Assembly (NCBI RefSeq): GCF_000317245.1
Contig: NZ_AJLJ01000158.1
Span: forward strand, 1-64,000
Direction: 5' to 3'
Length of the DNA stretch: 64,000 nucleotides
DNA from: Fischerella muscicola SAG 1427-1 = PCC 73103
GTDB taxonomy: Bacteria; Cyanobacteriota; Cyanobacteriia; Cyanobacteriales; Nostocaceae
Each line of letters begins with the position of its first letter. The first letter of the stretch is position 1. The notes below the pieces were generated by a model that made no database searches, was not told the DNA's origin, and saw nothing but the letters and a program-made list of their open reading frames with translations. This document shows, piece by piece, positions 43,820 to 51,571 of the stretch. The position numbers and the translations under genes were made by a program.

Positions 43820-44821
43820 ATGAAACGTTCAGCCTGCCTCATCTTTAATCCAGTTGCAGGTCAGGGTGACTCCGAGCAAGAACTGGCACAGATTCGAGCT
43901 TTGTTAGAGCCAGAAATTGACCTGGATATCCACTTTACAACTGAAGAAATTTGTGCCGATCAACTAGCCCATGAAGCAGTGGAAAGAGGGGTAGATGCCA
44001 TCATTGCTTCTGGAGGAGATGGTACTCTATCAGCAGCAGCTGCTGCTGTAGTGGGTAGTGATATTCCTTTTGGAATTATTTCTCGCGGAACAGCAAATGC
44101 TTTTGCTACAGCTTTAGGCATACCAGACACAATTGAAGGTGCTTGCAAAACAATTTTGCAGGGTGGCACACGAATTGTAGATACTGCCACTTGCAATGGT
44201 TATCCCATGGTACTGCTGACAGGCATTGGCTTTGAAGCAGAAACCGTGGAAAAAGCAGATCGGGAATCGAAAAATCGTTTTGGTTTCTTGGCTTATATCA
44301 TAGCTGGATTCAAACAATTAAGTGAATTACAGTCATTTGATGTCGAAATTGAAACTGAAGATAAGGTAATTTCAACTTGTGCAGCAGCAGTGACAGTAGC
44401 AAATGCTGCACCTGCGACATCTGTTTTAGCGCAAGGGCCAGCAGGACTGATTGTAGATGATGGATTTTTGGATTTAACTATAGTAGCTCCAGTGAATAGA
44501 GCAGCTGCGATCGCAGCAACATTTCATTTGTTTCAGACTGCTTCTGCGGGTAATCCAGCTGAAAGAAATGATATTGGCTACCTACGAGCTAAAAAATTTA
44601 AAATTACAACCGACCCACCTCAAAAAGTTGTTGTTGATGGTGAAGTTTTAGGTAAAACTCCAGTTGAAATTGAGTGTCTGCCAGCAAGTTTAAAAGTTTT
44701 TGTACCACTCTTGGAACAAGAACTTCCACCTCTAGAAAAATTAGAGGGATTACCTAACTTAACCATTCAGGTTAAACAAGCCGATAAACCTCTTAATTTT
44801 GGGGTATTATCCCGCCCTTGA
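43820..44821 (+). CDS. YegS/DAGK-family lipid kinase-like protein
   Basis: A 333-residue protein with a diacylglycerol-kinase catalytic domain. ACLIFNPVAGQGDSEQEL at the N-terminus, the nucleotide-binding ASGGDGTLSAAAAAVV, GIISRGTANAFATALGIP, and GIGFEAETVEKADR are the conserved blocks. The C-terminal beta-sandwich ends with VVVDGEVLGKTPVEIECLP. It may phosphorylate diacylglycerol or another lipid; the substrate cannot be told. ATG 43820 (MKRSACLIF) is chosen over the TTG-start extension to 43784. It is transcribed divergently from hemC. Confidence 0.88.
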   Translation: MKRSACLIFNPVAGQGDSEQELAQIRALLEPEIDLDIHFTTEEICADQLAHEAVERGVDAIIASGGDGTLSAAAAAVVGSDIPFGIISRGTANAFATALGIPDTIEGACKTILQGGTRIVDTATCNGYPMVLLTGIGFEAETVEKADRESKNRFGFLAYIIAGFKQLSELQSFDVEIETEDKVISTCAAAVTVANAAPATSVLAQGPAGLIVDDGFLDLTIVAPVNRAAAIAATFHLFQTASAGNPAERNDIGYLRAKKFKITTDPPQKVVVDGEVLGKTPVEIECLPASLKVFVPLLEQELPPLEKLEGLPNLTIQVKQADKPLNFGVLSRP

Positions 44822-45462
44822 ATCTGATTTTCACCTCATGTGAAAAATTACTAATACTTAAAAAAAACTACACTTTGTAGGGGCAATTAATAGACCTCTT
44901 GCAAAAGTCGAATGAACTCCCCTCAATCCCCTTGTCAACGGGGGGAAGATTTAGTTCCCTCCCCGTTTAGGGGGAGGGTTAGGGTGGGATAAAAATATTT
45001 TTGCAAGAGGTCTAATGAATTTCCCCCACCGTGAAAATCAGAATTTAGACTTTGTTTACATAAGTCCTAAATTATCCCTTGACTTAACTTTCTCGCTCTC
45101 CAAACCAATTATATTTGCCCAAAACTTTTCAAACATCCTCTTAGTATCAAGCTAAAATTTAACTATTATTTTACTATGAGGTTGATGTTACATTTACTTA
45201 AGCTTAATGTTCACAGTTTATTCGTACTGTATTAATATTATTTCAATACATCTAATAAAATAAGAATATCTAAAAGTCTTACTCGTATAAATTTCTCAAT
45301 TAGCAGTTCAGGAAAAATATACTGACATTGATTCTAAGAAAATAAATACTAAGTAGTATAGTCTTGGATGTTGTCATGTGTAATTAAAAAATTACACGTA
45401 TAAAAAATACTTATTAAAAATAATACTAGCTAATTTCACTGGTTAGTAATTTAGCATTCAGA
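44822..45462. other. Spacer with a MITE, upstream of the kinase gene
   Basis: 641 bp. A MITE-like element occupies 44891-45014. The rest (45015-45462) is AT-rich and holds no supported gene. Direct TTACACGTATAAAAAATAC-type sequence near 45390 may belong to the kinase promoter. Confidence 0.45.
44891..45014. mobile_element. MITE with 16-bp terminal inverted repeats
   Basis: The left end TAGACCTCTTGCAAAA (44891-44906) and the right end TTTTGCAAGAGGTCTA (44999-45014) are exact complements. If the outer TA is the target, the element would be a TA-targeting (IS630/Tc1-type) non-autonomous unit of about 120 bp. The interior contains CCCCTTGTCAACGGGGG and CCCTCCCCGTTTAGGGGGAGGG hairpins and no ORF. 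Confidence 0.75.
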
Positions 45463-46581
45463 ATGCACGATATGAGTCAGTATCTTCTCTCTCTAATTGG
45501 GATCACCCTTCGGAATCGTTACAAGATTATTAAACTTTTAGGGAGTGGAGGTTCTGGCGATACTTACTTGGCTGTTGATTTAGATTTGCCAGGGATACCT
45601 TATTGTGTAGTTAAACATTTTAAGCCTAAGAATCTAAATCCGGCTCATGTGCCAATTGCTAAAAATTTATTTGCAAAAGAAGCAGAAGTTTTATATCAGC
45701 TAGGCGACAATCACAACCAAATTCCTCGCTTATTTGCCCATTTTGATGAAAATGGTGATTTTTATCTTGTTCAGGAATTTATTGATGGTCATGACCTAAC
45801 CCAAGAAATTTCTCCTGGTATATGTCTAAATGAAGATGTGGTTTTTAACCTATTACGGGAAATTCTAGAAGTAGTGGTTTTTGTCCACCAAAATAACATT
45901 ATTCATCGGGATATTAAGCCTCAAAATTTAATGCGACGACATAGTGACGGAAAAATTGTATTGATTGATTTTGGCAGTATTAAAAAAATTGGTGGTTTGG
46001 GAATCAATGAGTTTGGACAAACTAGTGTCACGGTTGTTGTGGGTACTCCTGGCTATATGTCTAGTGAACAGAGCAAGGGTAAACCACAATTGTGCAGCGA
46101 TATTTATGCGGTTGGGATGATTGGTATTCAAGCTCTGACAGGATTAAAATCTGACCAAATACCAAAAGATCCCAACACAGGAGAAATTATCTGGCGCGAT
46201 CGCATCAGGGTAAGCGACAGTCTCGCAAATGTGATAGATAAAATGGTGTGCGATCGCTCTAGTAAGCGCTATCAGTCAGCATTAGAAGCTCTAGAAGCAC
46301 TGATTGTTGCTAGGGATTTATCTTTGTCTTCTTTACGTGTGATCAAAGACAAAACCATTCATAATAATTCTTCTGTTGCCTATAAAAAAAATCTTTTACT
46401 TCTGGGCTTGGGGTTTGGTGCTAGCACAAGTTTATTGATAATCTTCATTTTTTATATATTCTTACAAACAAGTATATTCAATGTAAATCAACCTCCATAC
46501 TCGCTCAGGTTTATCAAACAGTTTTTTGAACCAGTTCGAGAAAATTTACATAATTTAAAAATTCCAAAATCAGATAATTAA
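45463..46581 (+). CDS. Membrane-anchored Hanks-type serine/threonine protein kinase
   Basis: A 372-residue kinase. The glycine loop is LLGSGGSGDTYLAVD (25-39), with catalytic Lys51 in YCVVKHFK, the catalytic loop IIHRDIKPQNLM near 147, the DFG motif LIDFGSIKK, and an activation segment ending GTPGYMSSEQ. One membrane helix, LLLLGLGFGASTSLLIIFIFYIFL, is at about 311-335 with a short external tail of about 35 residues, so it lacks a large sensor domain. Such PknA/PknB-like kinases are numerous in heterocystous cyanobacteria. An 86-bp gap separates it from the PstS-like gene, which may be co-transcribed. Confidence 0.92.
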   Translation: MHDMSQYLLSLIGITLRNRYKIIKLLGSGGSGDTYLAVDLDLPGIPYCVVKHFKPKNLNPAHVPIAKNLFAKEAEVLYQLGDNHNQIPRLFAHFDENGDFYLVQEFIDGHDLTQEISPGICLNEDVVFNLLREILEVVVFVHQNNIIHRDIKPQNLMRRHSDGKIVLIDFGSIKKIGGLGINEFGQTSVTVVVGTPGYMSSEQSKGKPQLCSDIYAVGMIGIQALTGLKSDQIPKDPNTGEIIWRDRIRVSDSLANVIDKMVCDRSSKRYQSALEALEALIVARDLSLSSLRVIKDKTIHNNSSVAYKKNLLLLGLGFGASTSLLIIFIFYIFLQTSIFNVNQPPYSLRFIKQFFEPVRENLHNLKIPKSDN

Positions 46582-46667
46582 GATTTTCAAGTTTTTTGCA
46601 TCTACCATTTCATAATTTCCGGCTAGATACCGGAAAGGCAATTTAACAAAGCAATAAAACAATAGTT

Positions 46668-47744
46668 ATGGAAAATACAAATCAAAGAAGAACACCTATT
46701 AATGGAGAAATTTGGCTTTTTCTTAGAGGCTTGATAATTGGTAAAATATTGACCATTTTGGTACTGGGTGGAGTGGCATGGTGGCTGTTAAGACCATACA
46801 CATTAGTTCGCAAAAACACAGTTGCTACCTCTAGTCAAAATTCCAATCCAGCCTCATCTGTTGGATCTAACTTTCAGAGTGTTGCGAATGTTCCAGTTGC
46901 AGCAGCTAACTACGGTGGTAGTGCAGCTTGGGCGCCAATCCGCCAATTAATCGATTCACAAATCCAAAGCGATCGCCCAGAATTACAGTTGCGCTACCAA
47001 AACCCAAATAATAGCAATCCCAGTTCTAGTTCTGGTATACGTATGTTGCTAGATGGGAAACTAGATTTTGCTCAGTCTTCCCGTCCCCTCACAGATGCAG
47101 AGTATTCTCTAGCCAAGCAAAAAGATTTTACCCTTGAACAACGTCAAGTTGCCACGGATGGTATTGCAGTAGTAGCCAACCCATCTTTGCAAGTGCCAGG
47201 TTTAACCGTTGATCAGTTGCAGCAGATTTATTTAGGGCAAATTACTAATTGGAAACAGGTAGGCGGGCCAGACTTGCCCATTACCCCTTTCTCGCAACGT
47301 TTAGAAAAAGCAGATACAGCAATCTTCTCTGGTAACAAAAACTTGCAGAGTCAACCACTTGGCTCTAATGTCAAATATGTTTCATCAACTACAGAAGCAA
47401 TACGACAAGTCAGTAAAATCCCTGGTGGTGTATATTATGCCTCGGCTCGTGCAGTAGTTCCCCAATGCACCGTCAAGCCTTTACCATTGGGTCTGACACC
47501 TACACAATTAATTTCACCATACCGTGAATCATTAGTAACACCTGAACAATGCCCACGCCAGCGTAATCAAATCAACACTGAAGCCATCAAAAATGGTAGC
47601 TATCCAATAACAACTAACTTGTTTGTAATTATTAAGCAAAACAACGGACAAGCACAGCAAATTGGTGAAGCTTACGCCCAAATTTTACTCACAGATCAAG
47701 GACAAAAAGCGATTGAGCGAGCCGGGTTTGCAGGAGTTCGCTAG
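46668..47744 (+). CDS. Membrane-anchored PstS-like phosphate-binding protein
   Basis: A 358-residue protein. Residues 20-43 form an N-terminal membrane anchor (FLRGLIIGKILTILVLGGVAWWLL) in place of a cleaved signal peptide. A Ser/Asn linker follows, then a type 2 periplasmic-binding domain of the PstS kind: GSAAWAPIRQLIDSQ, SSGIRMLLDGKLDFAQSSRPLTDAEY, IYLGQITNWKQVGGPDLPI, and YAQILLTDQGQKAIERAGF. It is anchored rather than free and has no ABC transporter genes beside it. It follows a Ser/Thr kinase that lacks a sensor domain, so a sensing role with that kinase is as plausible as transport. That is inference. Confidence 0.85.
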   Translation: MENTNQRRTPINGEIWLFLRGLIIGKILTILVLGGVAWWLLRPYTLVRKNTVATSSQNSNPASSVGSNFQSVANVPVAAANYGGSAAWAPIRQLIDSQIQSDRPELQLRYQNPNNSNPSSSSGIRMLLDGKLDFAQSSRPLTDAEYSLAKQKDFTLEQRQVATDGIAVVANPSLQVPGLTVDQLQQIYLGQITNWKQVGGPDLPITPFSQRLEKADTAIFSGNKNLQSQPLGSNVKYVSSTTEAIRQVSKIPGGVYYASARAVVPQCTVKPLPLGLTPTQLISPYRESLVTPEQCPRQRNQINTEAIKNGSYPITTNLFVIIKQNNGQAQQIGEAYAQILLTDQGQKAIERAGFAGVR

Positions 47745-47938
47745 TGGGGAATGTGGAAGCAGGGTGGTTTCATACAGACAAAGAAAAATTAATTCGATTT
47801 TGCGATCTTTATATTCAGATGTCTTGGCGATTTGTTTGTTTTATTACCTGGAACAATGGCGACGAGCAAACTTTTGACGGTAAAGATGCTAAAGCCATTG
47901 CTCAAACAGTGAAAAAAATCACACAAAATAAAGATTGA
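47744..47938 (+). CDS. Possible small protein downstream of the PstS-like gene
   Basis: A 64-codon frame with a GTG start that overlaps the last base of the preceding stop codon. The translation (LIRFCDLYIQMSWRFVCF, then ITWNNGDEQTFDGKDAKAIA) has the composition of a real globular protein, including the acidic 'NGDEQTFDGKDAK' stretch. The frame at 47662-47877 on the same strand looks poorer. The family is not recognised. Support comes from the tight junction and composition only. Confidence 0.45.
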   Translation: MGNVEAGWFHTDKEKLIRFCDLYIQMSWRFVCFITWNNGDEQTFDGKDAKAIAQTVKKITQNKD

Positions 47939-47961
47939 GCTAGCGTTACCTTAAAAGGGAA

Positions 47962-47994
47962 AGATCCCCGACTTCTTAAAGAAGTCGGGGATCT
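47962..47994. repeat. AGATCCCCGACTT hairpin copy
   Basis: AGATCCCCGACTTCTT followed by AAAGAAGTCGGGGATCT, a perfect palindrome 24 bp after the preceding small ORF. It probably also ends that transcript. Confidence 0.75.
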
Positions 47995-48059
47995 GATGTA
48001 TTTGGAGTTGCAAAATTGTTTTACTGATGAGCATCGCGTTCCCTAAATTCACCTTCATC

Positions 48060-48175
48060 ACAAATGGGAACTCATCCATAGAGAACATCAACACATTTGT
48101 AACTAACGTCTTCATGTTGTTTATGAATGGGAACCCATTTGTAATAAATGGGAACCCATTCATTACAAACGGGAA
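48060..48175. repeat. Repeats of AATGGGAACCCATT
   Basis: AATGGGAACCCATT at 48126-48139 and again at 48147-48160 (period 21), with related AAATGGGAACTCAT near 48062 and ACAAACGGGAA after. Each is a short hairpin. The block lies between two copies of the AGATCCCC hairpin (47962 and 48203). Confidence 0.7.
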
Positions 48176-48202
48176 AGCAATGGTAAAGACAAAAAAATTT
48201 AT

Positions 48203-48278
48203 AGATCCCCGACTTTTTTAAAAAGTCGGGGATCTGTCCCCTCGCAACCTCTGATAACTAATGAAACAGACCACTAGT
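48203..48278 (+). repeat. Hairpin-plus-tail repeat with ATGAAACAGACCACTAGT, copy 2
   Basis: An AGATCCCCGACTT/AAGTCGGGGATCT hairpin (48203-48234), then CCCCTCGCAACCTC, then ATGAAACAGACCACTAGT at 48261-48278. The 18-mer and its distance from the hairpin are shared with 21435-21510. Confidence 0.75.
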
Positions 48279-48380
48279 CGCGTTCGCAAAAGCGATCGCA
48301 TCCGTAAAAGCAAAGCCACCCGCTTAAAAGCTTCTCTAGAAGAAGCACCTACTGAGAATGTTCAAATTGCTGGAAAATAA
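48261..48380 (+). CDS. Possible 39-residue basic peptide gene
   Basis: ATG 48261 opens 39 codons: MKQTTSRVRKSDRIRKSKAT, then RLKASLEEAPTENVQIAGK. The first half is strongly basic (Arg/Lys every second or third residue) and the second half mildly acidic. No ribosome-binding site is evident. The first six codons are within the repeat shared with 21493, so the frame may be partly accidental, although basic composition over an independent downstream stretch argues for coding. No family was recognised. Confidence 0.4.
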   Translation: MKQTTSRVRKSDRIRKSKATRLKASLEEAPTENVQIAGK

Positions 48381-48541
48381 AATTGATAGGAATTTAAATC
48401 CCCTAGCTATGGGGATCAGCTCTCCAATGTTTAACCAATGACAAATAACCGACATTGGATCGGTTTTCCTCCCATCTGCTTTCCCCTCATTTGAAAATAA
48501 TTTCGTCAGAATTTAAGTAGGCTTTATTTGGAAAGGTAGCT

Positions 48542-48733
48542 ATGTTTCCTTTTAATTTCTGGTATAACTCTTGCTATGATGGGGAGCCTATTTCTCGGAA
48601 AAATCGTTTAGAGCGCAAGCTAAGATTTCTCAAAGCAATGCGTGATGACTTAGAAACAAGGCTTGCTGGTTTAAATGGTGCGATCACTAATCTTGAGCAG
48701 CAAATTAATCAGGAAGATGCTACTCAAGTTTAG
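48542..48733 (+). CDS. Small conserved cyanobacterial protein
   Basis: A 63-residue protein with a short aromatic start (MFPFNFWYNSCYDGEPI) and then a charged helical region, SRKNRLERKLRFLKAMRDDL, followed by ETRLAGLNGAITNLEQQI. The pattern of a short Phe/Tyr/Trp-rich N-terminus and a coiled helix is familiar from small hypothetical proteins in filamentous cyanobacteria. GGAAAGG lies about 10 bp before the ATG, a good ribosome-binding site. No function is known to me. Confidence 0.7.
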   Translation: MFPFNFWYNSCYDGEPISRKNRLERKLRFLKAMRDDLETRLAGLNGAITNLEQQINQEDATQV

Positions 48734-48936
48734 TTAGCTTGATTTAAATCTACGGAAATTTATAGTAATACGGGTGAAATATTGTGTTAAATAATACATA
48801 TTCACCCTTTTTTTGACTTGACTCATACCAAGAAGATAGGTCATAAGATACCAAAGAAATTTTGGTTGATTTCCGGATCGGGCTAAAACAAAGTTGATGT
48901 TATTTTTCAGTAGTACTATTTTTTAAATTTACATTT

Positions 48937-49605
48937 ATGCGTCGATTTATAAGTGTTCTTACTTTAGTAACATTAATACAATCTTTTCCAGTTGTAGTTT
49001 CTGCCCAAGTTCAACCACAAGACAAACAATCATCTGATCCAATTCAAATGGTAGTGGCTGCGAATTGGATGACTAACTATCCAGATAATAAGTTTTATCC
49101 AGAAAGGATAATCAGTCGAGCAGACTTAGCCTCAATTATGGTGAAAGCATTTCGACTAGATAAACGACAAGCAGCCAGCAAAGAAAATGTTGTGGTTCCA
49201 GATGTACCATCCTCTCATCCGGCGTATAAAGATATTCAAACTGTCTTAAAAACAGATATTATGAAAGGCTATCGGGGTAATTTGTTTTTCCCTAATCAAA
49301 GAGTAACAAGAGCAGAAGCTTTGGCAATTTTTGCTCAAGCCTATGGTGTATTTCAGTTTCCTAATCAGACTGTGAATGAAATTTTAGCTCCTCACCCTGA
49401 TGCAGCTACTATTCCTTCTTGGGCAAGAAAAGCGATCGCCACAGTTGTATCCGAAGCATTTGTTAATACAGATACCCAAGGAAATCTTTACCCATTAAAA
49501 CCCATGACTCGTGGTGATATGGCTTATGTACTGAGTAAATATCTGCAAAGACAAGGACAAGATGCAGAAATACCAGATGCACCCCCTGCGCCTCCTCAGC
49601 CTTAA
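48937..49605 (+). CDS. Secreted SLH-domain protein
   Basis: A 222-residue protein with a signal peptide (MRRFISVLTLVTLIQSFPVVVSA, cleavage near residue 23) and then two to three S-layer homology repeats: NWMTNYPDNKFYPERIISRADLASIMVKAF, YKDIQTVLKTDIMKGYRGNLFFPNQRVTRAEALAIFAQAY, and WARKAIATVVSEAFVN with MTRGDMAYVLSKYL. It ends in a Pro-rich tail. SLH domains bind pyruvylated cell-wall polymer or, in cyanobacteria, sit at the N-terminus of outer-membrane porins; this short version has no barrel domain. Likely peripheral cell-envelope location. Confidence 0.85.
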   Translation: MRRFISVLTLVTLIQSFPVVVSAQVQPQDKQSSDPIQMVVAANWMTNYPDNKFYPERIISRADLASIMVKAFRLDKRQAASKENVVVPDVPSSHPAYKDIQTVLKTDIMKGYRGNLFFPNQRVTRAEALAIFAQAYGVFQFPNQTVNEILAPHPDAATIPSWARKAIATVVSEAFVNTDTQGNLYPLKPMTRGDMAYVLSKYLQRQGQDAEIPDAPPAPPQP

Positions 49606-49612
49606 TCTCATC

Positions 49613-49705
49613 AGGACTTACGCAAGATGTGACCGAAAACCTTATTCTTGCGTAGCGGTAATTCATGAATTACCGCAAATGCGCGTTATGTTTTGCGTAA
49701 GTCCT
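49613..49705. mobile_element. MITE with AGGACTTACGCAA ends
   Basis: AGGACTTACGCAA (49613-49625) and TTGCGTAAGTCCT (49693-49705) are exact complements. The interior contains the perfect 22-bp palindrome at 49655-49676 (GCGGTAATTC and its complement). It is a 93-bp non-coding element between the SLH gene and the glycan locus. Confidence 0.75.
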
Positions 49706-49774
49706 GCTCATATCAAGATTTTGGTAAAACAGTATCAGAGTTACAATAACGTGAGTCTCTAACGGAGGCGCACG

Positions 49775-51553
49775 TTAAAATAATTCAAAATTAGGAGCTT
49801 TAAAAGACAGATTCGGATTGTAGTAAGGATCTGTACCCAATTGATCAAAATAATTTTTCCACTTCTGACTTAATTGATTCCATTCACCTGGTTTTAAACC
49901 TTTTTGCCTACTAGCAGATTCATAGTGAATCAGTTGAGCATAAGGTGTAACTACATTGCGGTATCCAGCTTGATGCGCTTTTAAGCATAAATCGACATCG
50001 TTATAATTCAGGGGAAATGTTTCATCTAGTCCCCTCAATTTTTGATATACTTCTTGTCGCATCATCAAACAAGCAGCAGTTACAGCTAGGTAGTTTCTAT
50101 TCACAATATTTGAGCAAAAATAACCAGATTGTTCGTTATCAAAACCATAGAAAGCATGACAAGGATTGCCCTCAAGAATCATTACGCCTACATGCTGTAA
50201 TCTGCCATTTGGAAATAAAAGTTTTGCTCCGACTGCACCAATTTCTGTTTGTTGTGCAAGTTCTAACATTGATTCTAGCCAATCAGAAGTAATTACTTCT
50301 GTATCGTCATTTAATAACAACAGAAATTGCCCTTTTGCTTCAGCTGCACCTCGATTAATTCGCATTGAAAAATTAAAAGGTTCAGCGCAACGAACTAATT
50401 TCACATCTAAAGCAAGTATTTTATTTAAACTTGCATCTGGAATGTCATACCCATCTACCACAATAATTTCAAAGTTGCGATAGGTACTAACTTGCTGAAC
50501 ACTACGAATGCAATTTTCTAAAAGACATAATTTACCAGAAGCAGTATTAATAGTTGTACCTGCACTGGGAATAATTATACTAACTAAAGGATTTCCAATT
50601 ATATTGCGTCGCACTCTGTAAATACCTGGATTCGGTGTTTCTTCGACACGTCCTGGATATACGCTACGCTCTAGCATTGATTCTAAAGCTTTTCTACCAG
50701 CAGTATATGCCCATGGCTTTGCTTGTGAGCCAGAAGCAGCAGAAACAGATATACTGCGCCAATGATAGAGAATTTTAGGAATATGAAAGATGTTTTTCGT
50801 TTTTTCGATGAATCTTAATACCAAATCATAATCTTGTGAGCCATCATACTCACTACGAAAACCACCAATTTCACGAATAATACTAGTACGATAAACACCT
50901 AAATGACAGGTGTACATGCAAGAATAAAAATATTCTGGCGACCAATCAGGTTTGAAACAAGGAAAAAAACGTTTTCCTTTGATGTCTATTTTGTCTTCGT
51001 CACTATAAATAAAATCTGCTTCTGGGTGTTGGTTAATTAACTTAGCATTTTCAAATAAAGCGTTAGTTGCTAACTCATCGTCATGATCTAAAAGTGCAAT
51101 ATAATCTCCTGTAGCCAGTTCTAAAGCAGAGTTACTTGCTGCGGAAATATGTCCATTTTCTGTACGAAATACAACTTTAATGCGTGAATCAAGTTTACTA
51201 TAATGAGTTAATATAGAACGAATATGAGATTGGGGAGAAGCATCATCAGCAATACAAAGCTCCCAATCAGGATAAATTTGATTGCGAACTGATTCAATAG
51301 CTTGTGTTAACCATTTTGCCTCTACATTATAAACAGGCATAATGATAGAAAATTTAGGTTGGATTTGCCATTGAGTGATTTGCTGATGAGCAGTGAGAAT
51401 TTCTTGTTGACTAAGAGTATTTTTTTCTATCCATTGTTGATATGCTATTTTATTCTTGATGCGAGAGGCAGCGTTTTGATAAAAAAAATGTAAAACTCCT
51501 AGTATTCCCCGTCTTCTCCAGATACGTTCTATTTTTTGAAGTTTATAACTCAT
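49775..51553 (-). CDS. Two-domain family 2 glycosyltransferase
   Basis: A 592-residue protein with two GT2 (GT-A) domains. The first has FSIIMPVYNVEAKWLTQAIESV, CIADDASPQ, and YIALLDHDDELATNALFE (DHD metal site). The second has VSIIIPSAGTT, VDGYDIPD, LLLLNDDTEVITSDWLESM and a C-terminal NYNDVDLCLKAHQAGYRNV. Cytosolic, no membrane segment. Such double GT2 enzymes build repeating surface glycans (rhamnan or O-chain like). It is the last gene of the minus-strand glycan locus, 18 bp after the GT4 gene. Confidence 0.9.
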   Translation of the reverse strand: MSYKLQKIERIWRRRGILGVLHFFYQNAASRIKNKIAYQQWIEKNTLSQQEILTAHQQITQWQIQPKFSIIMPVYNVEAKWLTQAIESVRNQIYPDWELCIADDASPQSHIRSILTHYSKLDSRIKVVFRTENGHISAASNSALELATGDYIALLDHDDELATNALFENAKLINQHPEADFIYSDEDKIDIKGKRFFPCFKPDWSPEYFYSCMYTCHLGVYRTSIIREIGGFRSEYDGSQDYDLVLRFIEKTKNIFHIPKILYHWRSISVSAASGSQAKPWAYTAGRKALESMLERSVYPGRVEETPNPGIYRVRRNIIGNPLVSIIIPSAGTTINTASGKLCLLENCIRSVQQVSTYRNFEIIVVDGYDIPDASLNKILALDVKLVRCAEPFNFSMRINRGAAEAKGQFLLLLNDDTEVITSDWLESMLELAQQTEIGAVGAKLLFPNGRLQHVGVMILEGNPCHAFYGFDNEQSGYFCSNIVNRNYLAVTAACLMMRQEVYQKLRGLDETFPLNYNDVDLCLKAHQAGYRNVVTPYAQLIHYESASRQKGLKPGEWNQLSQKWKNYFDQLGTDPYYNPNLSFKAPNFELF

Positions 51554-51571
51554 GATTATTGGTATTACCGA

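Noticed and set aside
47662..47877. 71-codon frame overlapping the end of the PstS-like gene
   Set aside because: It is a shifted-frame shadow of the PstS-like gene and of the better frame at 47744-47938.
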